From Lunularia cruciata (taxonomy: Eukaryota > Streptophyta > Marchantiopsida > Lunulariales > Lunulariaceae): DNA of 64,000 bases. Below the pieces are notes generated by a model. It did no database searches and had not been told where the DNA came from. It worked only from the letters and a program-made list of their open reading frames with translations. Of the stretch, positions 34,708 through 44,379 are shown one piece after another. The first letter of the stretch is position 1, and every line of letters begins with the position of its first letter. The position numbers were made by a program, and so were the translations under genes. The stretch is taken from positions 61,881,001-61,945,000 of the forward strand of contig OX419758.1 in the NCBI GenBank assembly GCA_948567375.1. Reading direction: 5' to 3'.

Positions 34708-36440
34708 ACGGAGTTCTTTGGAGATTCCAGAGGAGTTAGCTCTATAGTACGCAGTGGGTTTACTCGGAGTGGTGCTCAGTATCAGCCTGTATCTCAGGTC
34801 CCAGTGAGGGAGGAGATTGACTCTGAGTTGGAGTTCAACACAGGAGCTGATTCAGTTGAGAGTGCACTTGGTGTGTCCGCACCGTTGTTGTGGGACATGG
34901 ACGAGATTTATGGGGCCTCCAAAGGCCCTAGGCGTTACTCTGGTATAATGGGTACCATTGAGTTGGATGACTTCATCCAAGAGTTTGATAGTTGGTGTGA
35001 TCTGCAGCAGATGCAAAACCCGACTTTGTTCACACCCTTCATGGCATGGAAGGGGTTGTTTCAGCATCTGAAGGATCCGCCAATGGATGACTACCATGAG
35101 TTCAGGAGAGCTCATTTGGAGGAGATTGAGTTACGGAGACAGTATTGGTCTCCACACTACGTCTCCATTACTTCAGGCTCGGTGGCCAGGAGTAGATTGG
35201 CTATACCCATGAGTTCTAGCTTGAGTAGTGTTGGTGGAGCTAGTGGAGGTGCACTAGCTGGAGATAGTGCTACTACGAGTGGAGGTACCGCTGCAGGAGG
35301 TGGTGTGGTACCGGGGTTTAACCCCATGGTTGAGTTCTTCCTATGTTTGAGGCAGAACTACTAGGGAGTGCGGACTGACAAGCTGAGGAGCTTGTAGGAG
35401 TTCCAGCGGAAGGCTGGAGAGAGCCTACGCGAGGCATATACTCGCATGAGGCGGCTGATCAGTTTCACTCAGGGAGTTACTCAGGCCCAGGCAGTCCAGT
35501 TTTGGTATGGGATACTGGACAGGGAGTTGCGACGTAGAGTTCGTGATGCTACGTTGTTGCAGGCTACTTTGCTCACTTTGGCAATAGTCTTTGGTTTGGC
35601 TGAGCATATTGAGCTCAACATGGTGGAAGAGAGAGTGGTGACAGCTGGATTTGGTAGAGAGACCTCATCCACGGTTGTGACTTCTTCTAGAGTGCAGCAG
35701 AGTGTACCACGCCCAGTTGGTTTTTGAGGACAAGGTGGACAGCCCAGATCCTATGGAGCGAGTGGAAGGCCTAGTGGAGTTAGACCCTTACTCTCATTTT
35801 CGGGTCAGCAGCAACCAGTGAGTGGTGGTGTTGCTTGTTGGACTTGTGGTGGAACTCACCATAGTAGAGAGTGTACTTAGGGCAGCGGACCTGGTACCTC
35901 TCGTGCATCACAGCCAGCACAGAGGCAGTGTGAGCACTGCCACAGATTTGGTCACACTAGTGACCGGTGTTTTGACCTACACCCGGAGTTACGAAGTGGT
36001 AGGGCTACTATGGCAGGTAGTAGAGGAGCTCAAGTTCATGGAGGACGAGGTGGTAGAGGTGGTGGTAGAGGATCTACACCTAGTAGGGGTGCAGTACCTG
36101 CCCTTACTTCTGACACAGCTATGGCTACTCGGATTGAGCAGTTGGAGCAGAGATTGGCTAGTATGGCTATTGCTCAAAGGAGATCAGATTCGGGTGCTGA
36201 GGCTTCCACCTCATATGCTGGTGATAGAGATGCTTTGGACTTCATGTGCGGAGCAGCACAGGTGGATGCATCTACAGCAGTGACTAGGAGTGCAATATGT
36301 GCTCCAGAGCCTAGAGGAGCATCAGTGGAGTTGGACCCACAGAGAGGAGAGGTTGGGAGACATGTCAAACTTCCCCAGTCTTTCACGCTATCTGAGGCAT
36401 TGCAGACGACATCCATGTTCCTAGACGTCCTAGTGCAGGT
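34708..36440 (+). pseudogene. MT-2 gag with two zinc knuckles
   Basis: The family start is ATG in MT-4 (48506); here it is ACG at 34708. The capsid has LDDFIQEFDSWCDLQQMQNP and, after stops at 35362 and 35395, AYTRMRRLISFTQG and AQAVQFWYGILDREL. The nucleocapsid has CWTCGGTHHSREC (CX2CX3HX4C) near 35836 and CEHCHRFGHTSDRC (CX2CX4HX4C) near 35932. A Gly/Arg-rich tail follows (HGGRGGRGGGRGS). All of it is in one frame apart from stops at 35362, 35395, 35726 and 35878. A one-base deletion near 36420, absent from MT-3, shifts the frame before the protease. Confidence 0.87.
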
Positions 36441-37560
36441 GTGGTAGGTGGTGATGGAGTACATGATGGACTACTTGCTAGTCAGCCACCTGCTACTACA
36501 CAGACTGAGTCTAGCATGATGTTGGGGGCGGCTCAGCTGATTATGCGGCATCCTTTATTTTCAGCCAGTGACATGTTTACATTGGGAGTTGACCCAGCCC
36601 CAGTATTCCGGTTGGCTGCCACGTTGTGTGAGAGTAGGGATGGTGCAGTTCCTACTACTAGAGCAGAGGTGGTTGGTAGTGGAGCTGACTTGGTTGAGGA
36701 GCATGGGATCCGTTCAACGACCAGTGGTTTATGGCAAGCAGCAGCGGCTAGACTGGAGGAGTTGCCAGCTAGACCGGCCTTTGAGAGAGCGCGGTTTACA
36801 CCTGGTGTTGTCCTATTGGATAACCAGAGGGGGATTTTTTGTTTGGTGGGACCTTCAGGGAAGGTTTATACACCACAGAGAGTCTTGTTAGACTCTGGTG
36901 CACAGCCCCTTATGTTGGAGAAGGCTACAATTGTTGGTCTAGAGTTACGGAAGACCGATGTGGAGAGGTGTCCGTTTCAGATCCAGACATCTCTTGGTGG
37001 TGGTTCGACACAGTACATCACACGTGGAGAGCTTGTTGTCTAGGTTCAGCCTGGTCATCCGACTGATAGCTCGGTGGTGAGAGCTCAGGCTATTGCGACG
37101 ATAGCTGAGTCATATGATGTGCTAGTTGGGGGAGCAGTGTTATACCCTATGGGTTTCAACATTGACTATTGGGAGGAGACAGCCTCTTATAGACCTGGTT
37201 GGCAGTCTGGTGAGGGACGGGTATGTCGCCTACCAATACGCTTCAATAGTGGCAGTCTTGGCTCACTACAATCCAGGACCATGGCAGCATTAGTTTTAGC
37301 TTTCAGCGGTGCAGTCACTTGGCCTGGTAAGTTGTTGGAGAGGAACGCCCATGCAGAGGATACTCTAGTACCAGATGAGATCACTCGGCTTTGGAGTACA
37401 AGTGGGATTGTTCCATCCACCTTGGATGTTCCATTGTGGAGTTCAGAGGAGGCATTGCAGCAGCAGGCTTGGAGTGGAGCCTTTGGACCATCAGGGGATG
37501 AGTGTGAGGATGAGCCTCCAGAGGCGATTGCTTTGACACCTCTGGATACCACACTCATTG
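36441..37560 (+). pseudogene. MT-2 aspartic protease and linker
   Basis: VLLDSGAQPLMLEKA near 36884-36928 is the retroviral-type active site, intact in this copy. SYDVLVGGAVLYPMGFNIDY near 37110 is the second box and end of the fold. A stop at 37041 lies in the middle. The linker LWSTSGIVPSTLDVPLWSSE leads to the methyltransferase in the same frame, so protease and methyltransferase were one polyprotein. Confidence 0.85.
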
Positions 37561-38274
37561 CTTGGCAGTATCCAGTAGAGGGGATATGTATATTGGAGTT
37601 GTTTGGTGGGATCAACACCAGACTAGCTACGGTGTTACAGGCGAGTATACGAGTAGAGTATGTTATGGATACTACGACATCTCCAGGTTCATCAGTCTGT
37701 TTCTCCAGCTTACCTTTTGGAGAACGTTCCTTTGATGGGTGATTCTTGCACTAGAGTGGTGGCGAGTACACATCAGGTCCATTCTTGGATGGGACCTACT
37801 GTATTGTTAGATGCAGCCAGAGTGGGATCACGGGCTCATCGTCTTCGTCTTTGGTGGACGAACCTTTTACCCAGAGAGGTTCTACAACGTAGTTATGATG
37901 GGATTCAGCGATTGGACCACATTCTTGTTGATGATATCTTGGATGTTGGGCGTCAGTCTCAGATAGTGGTAGTGGCTGATAGGTCACCTATGGCAGTGGT
38001 GAACCTAGTTGGACAGCCTAGAGCTGCATTTCCCACACTCATGAGTTTCCCAGGGTCTCATGCTTTTTGAGAGGGAGGACCCGGACTTGTTTGGGACTCA
38101 CAGTTACAGCAGTTGCTGGAGCCTAACGCTGATGAGAGAGAGCGAGCAATGGGTTTTCGCACCGGTATTACCGCTGTTCCAGTAGTGTTAGAGGCATCCA
38201 GGCATCAGGTGTTAGGTCAGGCTATGGACCTGAACTGTTTGACCTGGATTGTGAGCCTTGGCTTGGCAGAGTAG
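37561..38274 (+). pseudogene. MT-2 C5 cytosine methyltransferase domain (DNMT3-like), middle deleted
   Basis: Motif I, the cofactor-binding loop, is ILELFGGINTRLATVLQ at 37590-37640. After a 266-base gap relative to MT-3, motif VI is YLLENVPLMGDSC at 37711-37749. Motif VIII is LLDAARVGSRAHRLRLWW at 37803-37856, in the style of DNMT3 (DAKEVSAAHRARYFW). The target-recognition part is FPTLMSFPGS. Motifs IX-X are ERERAMGFRTGI and RHQVLGQAMDLNCLTW up to 38245. The order I-VI-VIII-X is unpermuted, so it is not of DRM type. The deletion removes motifs II-V with the catalytic Cys and causes a frameshift; a stop at 38068 interrupts the rest. Activity is impossible in this copy. Confidence 0.88.
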
Positions 38275-38324
38275 CGTAGGATGCGCTTGATAGGCATCAC
38301 CACTTGGACACTTGTCATGGATAG

Positions 38325-38376
38325 TATGATGTTGATAGCGATGTATGTTGTGTAGCGATGTATATACGCACGACAG
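38325..38376 (+). repeat. 52-bp direct repeat before MT-2 3' LTR
   Basis: TATGATGTTGATAGCGATGT and the following 32 bases recur at 38882-38933 with two mismatches. Here it is the 3' tail of the element just before the LTR. Confidence 0.85.
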
Positions 38377-38377
38377 C

Positions 38378-38826
38378 TGTCATGCCATTTGTAGTTCCGC
38401 ATCTAGATGCTCGGACACTAGAGTTCCAGTGATGGTAGTTAGAGTTATTCTAGCAGTTTCTCAGGGACTACTTTTCGACGGTTAGATTTCGTGTTTGGGG
38501 TACTGACTTCACAGTGGAGCCCACCGTCACTTTGCACCGTTTGCACCATCAAGTGTCCCGTCAGCGGGACCGTTAGGGTTTTAGGGCTAGCTTGAGTCCA
38601 GGGGGTATAGTTTCGAAGTGAGCTCCAGAGAGCTCACTTCTCTGATGTTGAGCCTTCGAGTTCCTGGCTATGGTGGACAGAGGCCGGCGAGCGTCACCTG
38701 GATTCTCTATGCTTGAGTGGGTGTGGCTTGACTGTAATCAGTGCTCAGTTGTTGGCAGTTTATAGAGTGACAGATCAAGTACTGATCTGAGTTGAGTTGA
38801 GTTGAGAGTGGTAAGCAATCTGATTA
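38378..38826 (+). repeat. MT-2 3' LTR
   Basis: About 449 bp starting TGTCATGCCATTTG. It follows 33389's upstream LTR closely to CTGATTA, where the 5' LTR continues CA. The last two bases here are replaced, and foreign sequence starts at 38827. It has a 15-base insertion-like difference ('atcaagtgtcccgtcagcg') relative to the first LTR. Confidence 0.85.
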
Positions 38827-38933
38827 TTGTGGCACTTTAGAGTCTATGTATAACTTATGTGTGAGTTGTGCTTTTATAAGGTATGATGTTGACAGCGATG
38901 TATGTTGTGTAACGATGTATATACGCACGACAG
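38827..38933 (+). repeat. second MT 3'-tail piece after the LTR
   Basis: It ends with the 52-bp repeat seen before the LTR (38325-38376), then directly abuts OTA-1 LTR sequence. It looks like the 3' end of another MT copy, lacking its LTR, fused behind MT-2. Confidence 0.6.
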
Positions 38934-39466
38934 AGATAGTTGCAAATGAAAGGATGATGAGTACCTCCTCACCCCTTGTTTATATACTTGTGAAATAGTT
39001 ATGTACCAAAGTTACTAATTATCGTAGTAACTCAAGTTACTAGACTAAAAGTCAAGTAAAATCAAAAAGTAGAAAGGAATATCCATTCACATGGGCATAT
39101 TCCCCTAAGCATGTAGTCTTACCTTGACCCAACCACTAAGTCAAGGATTCCTTCACATGGGCTATCCTTGGACTAAAGAAGAATCCAAAACAAAAAGGCT
39201 TGCGGGCCCAAGAGTTCTCAACTCTTTCCTCAAAGCCAAACACCTAGGAATAATACCAAGTCAACACATTAAAATCCAAAATAGTGGTGCTCATCTTTTC
39301 TACTTCCTCTAAAGTAAGGTCCCCTCTATCTTAGCTATGACTAACTTTAGCTAACCATGACTAATATAGAACCATCCTTTATCTCTATATAAATAATATC
39401 TCTTAAGTACTTGTAATACCAAGCTAAATATCACAATACCACACACATGCACAAATGGGTGTTATA
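38934..39466 (-). repeat. OTA-1 5' LTR, truncated at inner end
   Basis: The mirror of OTA-2 LTR bases, from 'agatagttgcaaatgaaagg' to GGGTGTTATA. The inner 150 or so bases, primer site, leader and gag start of OTA-1 are missing at the junction with MT-2. Confidence 0.85.
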
Positions 39467-39647
39467 GGCCATAGCTCAGAGGAGATCAAATTTGGGTGCT
39501 AAGCTTCCACCTCATATGCTAGTGATAGAGATGCCTTGGATTTCATGTGCGGAGCTACACATGTGGATGCATCTGCTGTAGTGACTAAGAGTGCAGTATG
39601 TGCTTTAGTGGAGTTGGACCCACAAAGAGAAAAGGTTGGTTGATAGG
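39467..39647 (+). pseudogene. MT-3 gag tail, left of Chr-3
   Basis: DRDALDFMCGA and ELDPQREKV match MT-2 36226-36358. ATAGG at 39643-39647 is the left copy of the Chr-3 target duplication. Confidence 0.8.
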
Positions 39648-40385
39648 TGTAATGCTCCGAGGACAAGAGAAGAGAGAAAACACAGATTGCACACTCAAAC
39701 ATTCGATGCCCCAAGGGAGCACCTTCTCTTTATTATATAGACAAAGAGGATCTCCTCCAAGGAAGCTCCACCCTAGGATTAGGGACACAGATAGATGACA
39801 TGTCAGCAAGCTCCACCCTTGGATTACTTACTTGGATGGGTGACATGTCTAGTCTAGGTCCTATCTGGTTGGTCAAACAAGCTTTGACCAGAGGGAATCT
39901 TTTAGGGAATCTTCCTATAGGAATCTCAAAATCATGTAAGGTATTATTGGAAACCTCTTGACAAGACAAAGTAGGGGGAGGGAAGGCCAGCCTTTCCTCC
40001 ATTTAGGGGGGGGGGGGTATGCACATTTTCAAGGCCTAATTCATCCGTTTAGGCCTCCAAAATTGCCTTCAAAGATTTCAGGCATATTTTGGTTCCTACT
40101 CTATTAGTAGAAGTCCCCTTTTGGTGATACCTCTTTCTGATCTATTTAGTCCATCATGTGTAACATCCTTCTAGATATTACCAAACCAATTCTCACCTTT
40201 AAATCATATGTCTAGCTATTGGTTCTAAGGTTCTCAAGTCTATTTTGGTTTCTGCCCTATTAGTAGAAGTACTCTTTTGGTGATACTTCTATCTTATCTA
40301 TTTTGACCATCATGTATAACATCATTCTAGATGTTACCAAACCGAATTTCACATCTAGATCATATGGCTAGCTCCTGGTATTACA
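39648..40385 (-). repeat. Chr-3 3' LTR
   Basis: 738 bp, TGTAATGCTCC to GGTATTACA, with both units of the 156-bp inner duplication. A run of ten G at 40008-40017 is probably unstable. Confidence 0.92.
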
Positions 40386-40398
40386 GACCTCCCTCCTT

Positions 40399-41310
40399 TT
40401 AAGACGCAACGTCCTCGTTGTGCAATTGTTGCTCAAATGCTTGCACCAACACAAGTGCATGTGCCAAATTGGCAGCAGGCTCCCAAGTGGCTTCATAGAG
40501 GGGGTAACCTTTCCATTGTACTAGATAGTCCACCTGTAGATGGCGAGTACCACGCATGCGTTTTTGGAGAATCCGCTCCACTTCATATTCCTCTATGCCA
40601 TCAATGAGTGTCGGACAAGGTCAAATGTCCTGTGTGGAATGACCCTAGCCTGATCGGGGAGCATATCTGTGTAGTAGGGAGACATGAAACACTGGATGGA
40701 TCTTCATGTGGGGTGGGAGCTCAAGGTGATAGGCCACAGCGCCGATGCAACAAAGAATCGAGAAAGGCCTAATAAAACGCGGTCTGAGCTTATGAGGTCC
40801 AACTAATGTGAGGTTGGTTGTTGATAGCCACACTTGATCCCCAACATTGAACTCCATGTGCCTATGGTGTGCATCAGCATATTGCTTTTGTCGATTTTGT
40901 GCAATCTATAATCTGTGCTTAGCGCTCTCCACACCTTGTTGGATTCTAGAAACAAATGTGTTGACTGCATCTACCTTGGTAACCACTGGACGGATCTTCA
41001 TCAAGCTAGAAGGTGTGAAGGGATGCTCACCATACATGAGGAAGAACGGAGTGACCTAGGTGGAGGCATTCACTGAATTGTTGTAAGCAAATTCCACCAA
41101 CGGGAGTAGGGTGTCCCACCTCTCTTGCTCTTCTAAGGTGAAGCTGCATAACATGTCTTCAATCGTGTGATTAGCCCGCTCTGTTTGGCCATCTGTTTGT
41201 GGGTGGTAAGCTGTGGACATGGCCAACTTGGTTCTGAAGAACCCAAAGAGTGTTCACCAAAACAAACGGGTGAATTGGGTGCCTCTATCGGTGATGATTA
41301 CTCAAGACAA
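40399..41310 (-). pseudogene. Chr-3 integrase part and chromodomain
   Basis: DYLVQWKGYPLYEATWEPA near 40470-40530 is the chromodomain, intact over 60 residues. NVGDQVWLSTTNL and KIHPVFHVSLLHRYAP lie at 40645-40857. The core part above 40870 is broken. It ends mid-core at 41310 where the inverted piece starts. Confidence 0.88.
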
Positions 41311-41572
41311 AAGATGGGATGGGATGGATGCACCGGGAGAACAATTTCCCGCACCTAGCTTTCCATTCTCAAACCCATTCCATATCAAGATTATGTACAT
41401 CCGGCGTGAGTAGATGAGGGTATTGCTAGTTTATCACTTTGGTGCGGAATTCATGGACAGAGTGATGAACTCACCAAACCCGGTGATTCTACCGGTGGTG
41501 ATATATGACAAAGTGGGATTTGACAATCTACATTCTATTATGATAATATGGATATGAATGTCCATTGATTGG
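41311..41572 (+). pseudogene. inverted leader-frame piece in Chr-3
   Basis: The plus strand from 41328 reads MDAPGEQFPAPSFPFSNPFH and then LLVYHFGAEFMDRVMNSPNP, the protein found on the minus strand in Chr-1 and Chr-5. All other Chr-3 parts are on the minus strand. The piece has therefore been flipped within the element. Confidence 0.85.
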
Positions 41573-41797
41573 TAACATAATTCCAAATGTTACCAAACCA
41601 ATTCTCACCTTTAAATCATATGTCTAGCTATTGGTTCTAAGGTTCTCAGGTCTATTTCGGTTTCTGCCCTATTAGTAGAGGTACTCTTTTGGTGATACTT
41701 TTATCTTATCTATTTTGACCATCATGTATAACATCATTCTAGATGTTACCAAACCGAATTTCACATCTAGATCATATGGCTAGCTCCTGGTATTACA
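41573..41797 (-). repeat. Chr-3 5' LTR, partial
   Basis: It matches the last 225 bases of the other LTR, from 'ccaaatgttaccaaaccaat' to GGTATTACA. The inner part and primer site are missing. Confidence 0.9.
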
Positions 41798-41802
41798 ATA
41801 GG
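41798..41802. repeat. target-site duplication of Chr-3 (ATAGG), right copy
   Basis: Identical to 39643-39647. It proves that the two LTR ends belong to one insertion event despite the scrambled inside. Confidence 0.88.
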
Positions 41803-43019
41803 TTAGACTTCCCTAGTCTTTTATACTCTTTGAGACACTATAGATGACATCCATGGCTCTTAGACGTCCTAGTGCAGGTGTGGTAGGTAATGATGGGGTG
41901 CATGATGGACTACCTACTAGTCAACCACCTACTACTACATAGACTTAGTCTAGCATGATGTCGGTTGGCTTAGCTGATGCGCTTTCCATTATTCTCAACC
42001 AATGACATGTTTACATTGGAAGTAGACCCAACCCCAATATTCCGGATGGTTGCCATGCTCTATGAGAGTAAGGATGATGTGGTCCCTACTACCAAAGTAG
42101 AGGTGGTTGGTAGTGGATTTGACTTGGTTGAGGAGTATGAGATCCTCTCAACGGCCAATGGTTTATGGCAAGCAGCAACAAATAAACTAGAGGAGTTACC
42201 AACTAGACCGGCCCTTGAACAAGCGTGGTTTACACTTGGGGTTGTCTTGTTGGATAACAAGAGAGGGATTTTCTGGTTGGTAGGACCTTCATGGAAGGTT
42301 ATACACCACAGAGGGTCTTATTAGACTTTGGTGCATAGCCCCTTATGTTGGAGAAGGCTACAATTTTTGGTCTAGAGTTACGGAAGACCGATGTGGAGAA
42401 AGGTCTATTTTAGATCCAAACATCTCTAGGTAAAGGTTCTACACAATACACCACATGCGGAGATCTGGTTGTTCAGATTCAACCCGATCATCTAATTGAT
42501 AGCTCTATGGTAAGAGCTCATGCCATTGTGACCATAGTTGAGTCGTATGATGTGTTAGTTGGGGGAGCAATGTTATATCCCATGGGTTTTTGTATTGACT
42601 ATTGGGAGGAGATAGCTTCCTCCGACCAAGTTGGTAGTCTGGTGATGGATAAGTTTATCACCTACCAATACACTTCAATAGTGGCAATCTTGGCTCACTA
42701 TAGTCTGGGACCATGGTGGCTTCAATTTCAACTTTCAACTTCTATTTCTTGGCCGGGTGATTTATTGGAGGGGAATGCCCATGCAAAGGATACTCTTGTA
42801 CCAAAGGAGATAACTCAAATTTGGATTACTAGTGGGATTGTTCCATCCACCTTGGATGTTCCATTGTGGAGTTCAAAGGAGGCATTGCAGCAACATGGAG
42901 ATCAATTAGTGCAACAAGCTTGGAGTAGAGTCTTTGTGCCACCAAGAGACAAGTATGAGGATGAGCCTCTAGAGTCAATTACCTTGATACCTCTGGATAC
43001 CACACTCATTGCTTGGGAA
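41803..43019 (+). pseudogene. MT-3 gag-protease linker and protease
   Basis: MALRRPSAGVVG near 41850 is in one frame with both gag and protease, so the family uses a single Gag-Pol frame. FSTNDMFTLEVDPTPIFRM at 41992 matches MT-2. The protease active site is damaged (LLDFGA with a shift, near 42325). SYDVLVGGAMLYPMGF near 42543 is intact, and TSGIVPSTLDVPLWSSKEAL leads to the methyltransferase. Confidence 0.83.
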
Positions 43020-44000
43020 TATCCAATAGAGGGAGTATATTTATTGGAGTTAATGGGGTTAACACTGGACTAGCTGCGGTACTATAGGCAGGTACGGGTA
43101 TAGAGATACTTGTATGTGGAGAGAGATGAGGTTGCTAGGCAAGCCTCTCTCCATCATGTGGCACACTTGGCCTATCAGTATCTTGAGTTATTACTAATGT
43201 CAATAGTCCAGGATTACCAAAAGGCCCTTACAATAAATAGTTCTTTGCTAGGGGCACATGATCTGGAGAGATATGGGCCTATTCATTTGGTGATTTCTAG
43301 ATGGACATGTTAGGGATATACACGCATTGGCCAAGGTTTGGGTCTTCCAGATCCCTGCTCTGGTGTGTTTTGGGAGATGTTACAAATACTATGATATCTT
43401 TAGGTTCATCAATCTATTTCTCCAACTTACCTTTTGGAGAATGTTCCTTTGATGGGTGATTCTTGCACCCAAGTGGTGGTGATTACACATCAAGTCCATT
43501 CTTGGATGGGACCTACCGTGTTGTTAGATGCAATCAAAGTGGGATCATGGGCTCATCATCTTTGTCTTTAGTGGAAAAACCTCTTACCTAGAAAGGTTCT
43601 ATAACGCGCTTATGATAGGATTCAATGACTAGACCACATCATTGTTGATGACATCTTGGATGTTGGGCAACAATCTCAGACAATGGTAGTGGCTGATAGG
43701 TCACATATGGCAATGGTGAACCTAGTTGGATAGCCTAGAGTAGCTTTCCTCATGGTTATGAGTTTCTTAGGATGGTTTTAAAGAGGGTGGTCTTGGACTG
43801 GTTTGGGACTCACAATTATAGCAATTAGTGGAGCCCAACATTGATGAGAGAGAGCGGATGATGGATTTTCACACTTGTATTATCGTTGTTCTAGTAATAT
43901 CAAAGGCATCTAAGTCAGCGTCAGGAGTTAGGTCAAGCTATGGAACTCAACTATTTGACTTGGATTGTGAGTCTTGGCGTAGGAAAGCAACGTAGGATGC
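43020..44000 (+). pseudogene. MT-3 C5 cytosine methyltransferase domain (DNMT3-like), all motifs present
   Basis: Motif I is damaged (LLELMG, two bases lost, then NTGLAAVL). Motif II region is RYLYVERDEVARQASLHHVA at 43112. Motif IV is GPIHLVISRWTC at 43275-43310, where the usual Pro-Cys is Thr-Cys, followed by a TAG and GYTRIGQGLGLPDPCSGVFW. Motif VI is YLLENVPLMGDSC near 43428. Motif VIII is LLDAIKVGSWAHHLCL near 43518. Parts of IX-X follow to about 44000. The span of about 320 codons fits a whole catalytic domain. It would methylate C5 of cytosine in DNA using S-adenosylmethionine. Stops and shifts make this copy dead. Confidence 0.88.
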
Positions 44001-44379
44001 GCTTGATAGGCATCACCACTCAAACACTTGTAAGCCCTTGTGCCTATCAAGACAATTTAGGCAGATGCTAGGGGCAATGAATTGAGTAGAGAGGGTACTC
44101 TTGGGACACAACTAGTGGCTACTAGAGGGAGTGGCCTACTTGGAGTCCATTCAGTTGAGTATGGTCTACTTGGATGTATCTAAAGGATTTATGGAGCTTG
44201 CAGCTAAAGTAGAGGGAGTTTTTCACACTAAGGTTGGGACCTCTAGTGCTTGGGGCATGATGATATTACTCCCAAGAGCCTAGTGTAGCAACCAGTTAGT
44301 TACATCTTCCACTCCTACAATAAATTACAAAGAATACTTGGGAGCCAAATGTTGGACCCAAGCTTACAAGAGAGGAAAG

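Larger units (their letters stand above)
32949..38933 (+). mobile_element. MT-2: methyltransferase-family gypsy, plus strand
   Basis: LTRs at 32949-33388 and 38378-38826 share TGTCACGCC/TGTCATGCC starts and closely similar bodies. Between them are a 1.3 kb leader, gag with two zinc knuckles, protease and a methyltransferase domain. RT, RNase H and integrase are absent; the coding region jumps near 38315 to a short 3' tail. It lies in OTA-1 gag (left flank GAACT). The matching right flank is lost: after the second LTR comes a 107-base piece repeating the 3' tail, then a truncated OTA LTR. The copy is therefore both internally deleted and rearranged at its right edge. Confidence 0.88.
28571..39466 (-). 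mobile_element. OTA-1: non-chromodomain gypsy, minus strand, interrupted by MT-2
   Basis: Sequence at 28571-32948 and 38934-39466 matches OTA-2 (49005-62843) in reverse. From right to left it holds a truncated 5' LTR, then (after MT-2) gag with a zinc knuckle, protease, RT, RNase H, integrase and a shortened 3' LTR. Leader, primer site and gag start are missing at the MT-2 right border. Its two flanks are different elements (Chr-2 and MT-3), so no convincing target duplication exists. Confidence 0.88.
39648..41797 (-). mobile_element. Chr-3: short, rearranged Chr element
   Basis: It has a full LTR (39648-40385), polypurine tract, chromodomain and integrase (40399-41310) and an inverted piece of the family leader frame (41311-41572, plus strand). 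A partial LTR (41573-41797) closes it. ATAGG at 39643-39647 and 41798-41802 is a perfect target duplication, so it integrated as a unit or was rearranged inside its borders later. RT, protease and gag are absent. Confidence 0.9.

Noticed and set aside
36380-36445. Programmed frameshift between gag and protease in MT-2
   Set aside because: MT-3 reads through the same point in one frame, and MT-2 has one base fewer, so it is a mutation.
37187-37618. Long minus-strand open frame opposite the MT-2 protease-methyltransferase region
   Set aside because: It is antisense to a coding region with clear protein homology and has no motif of its own.
37561-38274. Host DRM gene fragment captured by chance
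   Set aside because: Motif order is unpermuted, and the same domain in the same place occurs in MT-3, so it is an element-borne domain.
28566-39471. GGCC next to both outer ends of OTA-1 as a target duplication
   Set aside because: Only four bases match, the usual length is five, and the flanks come from different elements (Chr-2 and MT-3), so the match is probably chance.
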